DNA of 64,000 bases from Clostridium sp. CAG:571. Lineage in GTDB: Bacteria; Bacillota; Clostridia; TANB77; CAG-508. The DNA is taken from positions 107,400-171,399 of the forward strand of contig HF999523.1 of the NCBI GenBank assembly GCA_000434015.1, read 5' to 3'. Below the pieces are notes generated by a model. It did not search any database. It had not been told where the DNA came from and was given only the letters and a program-made list of their open reading frames with translations. The position numbers and the translations under genes are program-made. Numbering within the stretch: the first letter of the stretch is position 1; the number at the start of each line of letters is the position of its first letter. Shown one piece after another: positions 58,812 through 64,000 of the stretch.

Positions 58812-60524
58812 ATGATAGAAGAAAAGAAAGAAAAAAAGAAAAATAATTATATAAAAAATATTATTATAATATGTGTAATAATGGCGATAGCTGTGTTTGT
58901 TTTAAAAATTGCACCAAATTATATAGTAGAACCAAATGACCTAAATTTAGTTATAAATTATAGTAATGTAAGTAAAAATTTAAAAGGAAAAGCATTTATA
59001 GATGATAATGGTGTTATATATTTAAGCAAAGAGGATATTAAAAATTTCTATGATGAATACATATATTATGATGAAAAATATAATCAAATAATAACATCAT
59101 CAGATACAAAAATAGCAACAATGATTGTAGGGCAGAAAGAAAAGACTGTTAATGGAAAAACATCATCTATGAATGGGGAAGTAAAAGAAATTGATGGAAA
59201 ATATTATATTCCATTTTCAGAATTAGAGGAAGTTTATAATGTTAAAGCAACATATATTAAAGAATCTAACACAATTGTTTTGGATTCTCTAAATCGAGAA
59301 TTAGAAATAGCAAACAGCAAAAAGAAAAATAAAGTAAAATATAAAGATTCTATATTTTCAAAAACTATAGACGAGATAGATGAAGGAGAAGAAGTTTATA
59401 TAGTACCATCAAATTCAAATAAAAGTGAAACTAAGATAAATAATGGCTTTATAAAAGTAAGAACAAAAGAGGGAAAATTAGGATATATAAAAAAAGATTC
59501 CATTTCTGACAAAATAATAGCAAGAGAGGAACAAAAAGAATATAAACAAATAGACGGAAAAGTAAGCCTTGTATGGGAGTATTTTTCAGAATACGGACAA
59601 GCTCCAGATAGATCTGGAACTAATATAGAAGGTGTTAATGTTGTATCACCAACATTTTTCTATTTAGAAAAACTAGGAAAAGGTAATTTGTTGGAAAATG
59701 TAGGAGAAAGTGGTAAACAATATATAAATTGGGCACATTCAAATGGATATAAAGTATGGCCTGTAGTATCTAATAATTCAATGAAAGAAACAACATCTGA
59801 AATAATGAGAGATTACAAATTAAGACAATCATTAATAAATCAGATTGTTGAATATGTAAAAGAATATGATTTGGATGGAGTGAATATTGATTTTGAATAT
59901 ATGAAACAAGAAGATAGAGATTTATTTTCTAGATTTATGATAGAACTTTCACCTAGAATTAAGGAGTTAGGTAAAGTAGTATCTATTGATGTTACAGCGC
60001 CAGACGGTTCTCCAGATTGGTCTTTATGTTTTGATAGAAAAGTATTATCAGATGTTTCAGATTATATGATGTTTATGGCATATGACCAACATGGAGTTTC
60101 TTCTAATGAAGAAGGAACTGTTGCAGGTTATGATTGGGTAGAGGCAAATGTAAAAAAATTATTAGATGAAGAAAAAGCAGAATATGTATCAAATGAAAAA
60201 TTAGTATTAGGAATACCTTTTTACACAAGATTATGGAAAGAAGAAGATGGAAAAATAACAAGTTCTGTTGTAACTATGAAAAATGTAGAAAAATCAATTC
60301 CAGAAGGTGTTACAAAAGAATGGGATGATAAATTAAAACAAAATTATGTAGAATATCAAAAAGATGGGGCAACATATAAAATGTGGATAGAAGACGAACA
60401 ATCAATTAAAGAAAAATTAGATTTGGTTGATAAATATAATTTAGCTGGAGCATCTTATTGGGTTAAAGATTATGAACAATCTAATATATGGAATGTTATA
60501 AACGAAAAATTAAATAATGAATAA
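58812..60524 (+). CDS. GH18 spore-type glycosidase with copper-amine-oxidase-like and SH3 domains
   Basis: A 570-residue membrane-anchored protein. A helix lies at about 13-35. A copper-amine-oxidase-N-like beta domain is at about 45-165 (FIDDNGVIYLSKEDIKNFYDE, YYIPFSELEEVY), an SH3-like domain at about 180-235, and a GH18 barrel at 245-570. The catalytic motif is DLDGVNIDFEY (about 355), with Glu as acid. This is the architecture of YaaH/SleL-like cortex-lytic or spore-coat enzymes. ATG at 58812 is nine bases after GAGGAG; TTG at 58806 is also in frame. Confidence 0.9.
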   Translation: MIEEKKEKKKNNYIKNIIIICVIMAIAVFVLKIAPNYIVEPNDLNLVINYSNVSKNLKGKAFIDDNGVIYLSKEDIKNFYDEYIYYDEKYNQIITSSDTKIATMIVGQKEKTVNGKTSSMNGEVKEIDGKYYIPFSELEEVYNVKATYIKESNTIVLDSLNRELEIANSKKKNKVKYKDSIFSKTIDEIDEGEEVYIVPSNSNKSETKINNGFIKVRTKEGKLGYIKKDSISDKIIAREEQKEYKQIDGKVSLVWEYFSEYGQAPDRSGTNIEGVNVVSPTFFYLEKLGKGNLLENVGESGKQYINWAHSNGYKVWPVVSNNSMKETTSEIMRDYKLRQSLINQIVEYVKEYDLDGVNIDFEYMKQEDRDLFSRFMIELSPRIKELGKVVSIDVTAPDGSPDWSLCFDRKVLSDVSDYMMFMAYDQHGVSSNEEGTVAGYDWVEANVKKLLDEEKAEYVSNEKLVLGIPFYTRLWKEEDGKITSSVVTMKNVEKSIPEGVTKEWDDKLKQNYVEYQKDGATYKMWIEDEQSIKEKLDLVDKYNLAGASYWVKDYEQSNIWNVINEKLNNE

Positions 60525-60538
60525 ATTAAATAATGAAT
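60507..60538 (+). repeat. 16-bp perfect tandem duplication
   Basis: The 16-base unit AAATTAAATAATGAAT occurs twice in a row across the stop codon of the GH18 gene. A slippage duplication is likely. Confidence 0.8.
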
Positions 60539-60545
60539 AAAAATG

Positions 60546-60590
60546 AAATCACTTAAATATAATTAAAAATAAATTATATTTGGGTGATTT
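60546..60590 (+). terminator. terminator overlapping the next ribosome-binding site
   Basis: A 19-base arm at 60546-60564 (AAATCACTTAAATATAATT) pairs with 60572-60590 (AATTATATTTGGGTGATTT), then T6 and the ATG at 60594. The GGGTGA Shine-Dalgarno of the next gene is inside the 3' arm. Confidence 0.7.
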
Positions 60591-60593
60591 TTT

Positions 60594-61610
60594 ATGAAAG
60601 AAAAAAATGTAAAGATGTATTTAAAAGAATATACAAGTAAATTGGAATTTTGGAATAATAAAAAGATGATAAGTGTGCATAATAAAATCAAAAATCAAAA
60701 ATTAAAAAAGGTATACAATAAAATTCTTTCTCTCTATATAAATGTGAAATTTATTCTAAATGTGTGGAAGAGTAGTGTAAAAGTAGAAAAAAATAAAAAC
60801 AATACAATAGTTTGTACTAGTATAATAAAAAATAATATAAACAATAATTGGGAAAGATACTTATATAAAAGATGTATTGATAATATAAAAAATGTTATAG
60901 ATACATATAATATTAAGTATATGATAATATCTAAAAAGTTAAATAAATTAGAAGAAATAAAAAATATATATAAAGATAAACATATAATAGTTTGTAATGG
61001 AAAATATTTAGAAAAAATAATGTTAATCGAAATGTTAAAGTATATTTCTAATATTCAAAAAGAAAAAATGGAAAATCAAGTTGTACATGTACTAGTAAAT
61101 GATAATAATTGTGTTAATATATGCTTAATAGAATATCTTTCTAAAAAGATAAAATGTTTAAATATAGTAACTCACAATATAAAGAAATTTCAGAAAGTAG
61201 AAAGTTTTTTATATGAAAAAGAAGATATAATGATTGTAATTTCAAATAATAAAAGAAAAAGTATAAATAAAGCCAAAATAATTGTTAATTTAGATTTTGA
61301 TAATGATGAATTTTCGAAATATCAATTAAATCGAGATGCAATAATAATAAATATAAGTAACAATAATCTAGATATAGAGAAAAGCTTTAATGGAATTTTT
61401 ATTAATTCTTTAAAAATGTGTAAGCTAAAAAATAATTATATTAAAAACTCTAATTTATTTAAATTAGAAGAATTATATGAAAGTTTTATAATAGGAGAAC
61501 AAGACTTTTATAAAGCAATAAAAAAAATAAAAGAGGATAATGTCGAAATACAGGAATTAATAGGAAAAAGAGGGAAAATACAACAATTAGAATATACAAA
61601 AAGCGCTTGA
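60594..61610 (+). CDS. hypothetical protein, Lys/Asn-rich, 338 aa
   Basis: A 338-residue protein. Residues 1-65 are basic helices. Residues 75-260 alternate strands and helices (TIVCTSIIKN, YMIISKKLNKLEEI, HIIVCNGKYLEKIMLIEML, VVHVLVNDNNCVNICLIEYL, DIMIVISNNKRK, KIIVNLDFDN), suggesting a Rossmann-like fold without a visible nucleotide-binding motif. C-terminus ends GKRGKIQQLEY. No family recognised. Its ribosome-binding site is in a hairpin. Confidence 0.7.
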   Translation: MKEKNVKMYLKEYTSKLEFWNNKKMISVHNKIKNQKLKKVYNKILSLYINVKFILNVWKSSVKVEKNKNNTIVCTSIIKNNINNNWERYLYKRCIDNIKNVIDTYNIKYMIISKKLNKLEEIKNIYKDKHIIVCNGKYLEKIMLIEMLKYISNIQKEKMENQVVHVLVNDNNCVNICLIEYLSKKIKCLNIVTHNIKKFQKVESFLYEKEDIMIVISNNKRKSINKAKIIVNLDFDNDEFSKYQLNRDAIIINISNNNLDIEKSFNGIFINSLKMCKLKNNYIKNSNLFKLEELYESFIIGEQDFYKAIKKIKEDNVEIQELIGKRGKIQQLEYTKSA

Positions 61611-61769
61611 CAAAAATGATAAAGTGGATTAATATATTTAATAATTTGAAAAATTAAGTTTTATTAAAAAATTATATTAAAATAAACTTAAAATTAAAAA
61701 TTGAAAAAATAAATAGTAAAAAATAATTAGATTTATAATAATAAAGCATATATAAGGAGGAAACACAAA

Positions 61770-62246
61770 ATGGATGATAAAGAAGTAATATTAACACAAG
61801 AAGGGTATGAAAATTTAGAAAAAGAATTAGAATATTTAAAAACAGAGAAAAGAGCAGAAGTTGCAGAAAGAATAAAAGTAGCTTTAGGCTTTGGAGATTT
61901 ATCTGAAAATTCCGAATATGATGAAGCAAAAAGTGCACAAGCAGAAAATGAAAGTAAAATTATTGAATTGGAAAATAAATTAAGACATGCAAAAATCATT
62001 GATGAATCAGAAATAGATACAAAGACAGTTCAAGTAGGAAATACAGTAAAGTTATTAGATATAGAATTTGATGAACAAGTTTCATATACTATAGTTGGTT
62101 CTACAGAAGTAGATTTAGCACAAAATAGAATATCAAATGAATCACCAATTGGAACAGCTTTATTAGGAGCTAAGAAAAATCAAGTAGTAGAAGTACAAGC
62201 ACCAGCAGGTGTTATAAAATACAAAGTACTTGCAATAACAAAATAA
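61770..62246 (+). CDS. greA: transcription elongation factor GreA
   Basis: A 158-residue factor. The N-terminal coiled-coil (residues 10-75) has the acidic tip [16 protein letters not shown], whose Asp and Glu stimulate RNA cleavage by RNA polymerase. The C-terminal FKBP-like domain (80-158) has [18 protein letters not shown]. Ribosome-binding site AAGGAGG. Confidence 0.97.
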   Translation: MDDKEVILTQEGYENLEKELEYLKTEKRAEVAERIKVALGFGDLSENSEYDEAKSAQAENESKIIELENKLRHAKIIDESEIDTKTVQVGNTVKLLDIEFDEQVSYTIVGSTEVDLAQNRISNESPIGTALLGAKKNQVVEVQAPAGVIKYKVLAITK

Positions 62247-62284
62247 AGTTTTGGTAGTACACGATAGAGATATAATATAAAATA

Positions 62285-62330
62285 AAAACTCCCTTTTATA
62301 TAAACAAATTTATAAAATGGGAGTTTGTTT
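62285..62330. terminator. terminator between greA and deoD
   Basis: AAACTCCCTTTTATA pairs with TATAAAATGGGAGTTT (one bulge), flanked by A and T runs. Confidence 0.8.
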
Positions 62331-62348
62331 TTTATATAATTATATAAA

Positions 62349-63071
62349 TTAATTTATTTTTAAAGAGCTTTCTAAAGCAAGTAAAATCATATCATTTAAA
62401 GATTTTTCTCTTTCTTCAGAAGAAATTTCTTGCTTTTTGTAATGAGAATCTACAACAGTCAATAAACAAGCAGCTTTTTTATTTAAATATTTTGCTGTAT
62501 AAAATAAAGCAAAGGCTTCCATTTCAGCTCCAATAATATTTAAATCTTTTGGAAATCTAGCAATTAAGTCATCAATGCTTTCAACATAATAATCAAAGCA
62601 TTCACTACAAAGAGTATTTCCTTTTACATATGGAATATTTATTTCTTTAGCTGTTTCTTCAATAATATTGTTTGTATTAAAATCTGCACTAGCAATATGT
62701 TCATTTTTTCCATTTAGAGCTTTTGCAAAATTACCTTCAGTATATGTTCTATCAATTAATATTGTATCAAATATATTTAAATCTTCTGTATAAGCTCCAC
62801 AAGAACCGATTCTAATAATAGTATCAACATTATAAAACTTATACAGTTCATAACAATAAATTCCAATGCTTGGCATTCCCATTCCAGAAGCGAAAACTGT
62901 TATTTCTTTTCCTTTATATGTTCCTGTATATGCAAGCATATTTCTAACAGAATTTACTAATTTTGAATTTTCTAAAAAATTTTCTGCAATATATTTTGCT
63001 CTTAGTGGATCACCAGGCATTAATACTACTTTAGCAATTTCATCATTTTTTGAACTAATATGTGGTGTCAT
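62349..63071 (-). CDS. deoD: purine-nucleoside phosphorylase, DeoD type
   Basis: A 240-residue enzyme that splits purine (deoxy)nucleosides with phosphate. LMPGDPLRAKYIAENFL is the family start motif (about 20-36), then GMGMPSIGIY, IRIGSCGAY (phosphate and ribose binding) and GAEMEAFALFYTA (about 178). A TVVDSHY segment replaces the usual SD-x motif and includes the catalytic Asp. ATG at 63071 follows AAGGAGG; the longer frame upstream is non-coding. Confidence 0.95.
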   Translation of the reverse strand: MTPHISSKNDEIAKVVLMPGDPLRAKYIAENFLENSKLVNSVRNMLAYTGTYKGKEITVFASGMGMPSIGIYCYELYKFYNVDTIIRIGSCGAYTEDLNIFDTILIDRTYTEGNFAKALNGKNEHIASADFNTNNIIEETAKEINIPYVKGNTLCSECFDYYVESIDDLIARFPKDLNIIGAEMEAFALFYTAKYLNKKAACLLTVVDSHYKKQEISSEEREKSLNDMILLALESSLKIN

Positions 63072-63158
63072 AAAGTACCTCCTTAAAATTTTTACTAAAG
63101 ATAAAATATATATATTTTTTAGTATTGTCAATATTTTATAAAAAAATAATAAAAAATA

Positions 63159-63187
63159 TTGAAAAATCACATAAATAGTGATAAAAT
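63159..63187 (+). promoter_or_regulatory. pyrG promoter
   Basis: TTGAAA, 17-base spacer, TAAAAT. Predicted start is at about 63194. Confidence 0.6.
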
Positions 63188-63193
63188 ATATCT

Positions 63194-63246
63194 AGATTTA
63201 AAAAAAACCGCATTTTTGGTAAGGATTTTTTAAATCTTTTTTTATT
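63194..63246 (+). terminator. attenuator-like hairpin in the pyrG leader
   Basis: AGATTTAAAAAA pairs with TTTTTTAAATCT, with ACC/GGT extending the stem, followed by a T7 tract. It lies at the very 5' end of the predicted pyrG transcript. Confidence 0.6.
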
Positions 63247-63302
63247 TTATAAAGAACTATTAAATTTTATAATTATTAGTTATTGAAAATTAAAAACTTT
63301 AA

Positions 63303-64000
<698 letters not shown>

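Noticed and set aside
62866..63141. Plus-strand open frame across deoD
   Set aside because: It is antisense to a well-conserved gene, with no ribosome-binding site or recognisable protein pattern.

Overview
This window looks like a chromosomal segment of a strongly AT-rich, anaerobic, spore-forming member of the Clostridia. The evidence is an alpha/beta-type SASP, SpoVM next to rpmB, a GH18 and a CAP/SH3 protein of spore type, the ctsR-mcsA-mcsB-clpC stress operon, rubrerythrin with a PerR/Fur regulator, and frequent TTG starts behind strong AGGAGG ribosome-binding sites. There is no CRISPR array, insertion sequence, rRNA or recognisable tRNA. Most of the window is housekeeping core.

Layout. 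1-6 kb: rpsT, nadD, hpf, a long glutamine synthetase, DUF523, SASP, a HAD phosphatase. 6-6.7 kb: a compositionally foreign patch with a 53-aa ORF and an Asp-rich protein. 6.8-11.4 kb: the CtsR operon with its operator. 11.5-19.2 kb: a cysteine desulfurase, paired half-size TSUP permeases, a Cys-rich protein, glutamate racemase and an adenosine-deaminase-like/Rossmann fusion. 19.3-20.1 kb: a second foreign-looking patch with a hidden 44-aa Cys-rich ORF. 20.1-35.7 kb: P-type ATPase, guaB-guaA, DEAD-box helicase, rpsB-tsf, a membrane protein, lspA-rluD-rluB, an S1 protein. 36-44.2 kb: a giant cyclic beta-glucan synthase-like gene. 44.4-64 kb: envelope proteins, HtrA, rnhB, pdp, perR-rbr, spore proteins, SSB-like, scpB, nth, spoVM, rpmB, greA, deoD and the start of pyrG.

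Main result. Six otherwise intact genes (glnA, the ADA-like fusion, the P-type ATPase, the NdvB-like gene, pdp, scpB) are broken into 2 to 7 reading frames by 11 single-base +1 shifts. Every break is at an in-frame CGG codon. At each one the family protein is restored if the ribosome skips the C and reads the next triplet, GGA (9 sites) or GGT (2 sites), as one glycine. I scanned both strands by eye. I found no in-frame CGG in a recognised native gene that is read straight through. The two remaining in-frame CGG codons are one in a foreign-looking gene and one near the end of a small gene inside a terminator loop; both are CGGG. More than 40 out-of-phase CGG trinucleotides inside genes cause no disruption, which argues against a motif-specific sequencing error. 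The simplest reading is that CGG has no cognate tRNA-Arg in this organism and is resolved by an efficient +1 shift or by quadruplet decoding (CGGN = Gly). The NdvB-like gene needs six such events to make its 2740-residue product. This is inference from sequence; tRNA inventory, raw reads and proteomics would decide it.

Secondary observations include several leader/attenuator arrangements (guaB, the helicase gene, pyrG, the gene at 60594), a near-perfect Fur-type box on the perR promoter, and several small genes (spoVM, 44-aa and 51-aa Cys proteins, 46-, 49-, 52- and 53-aa ORFs).
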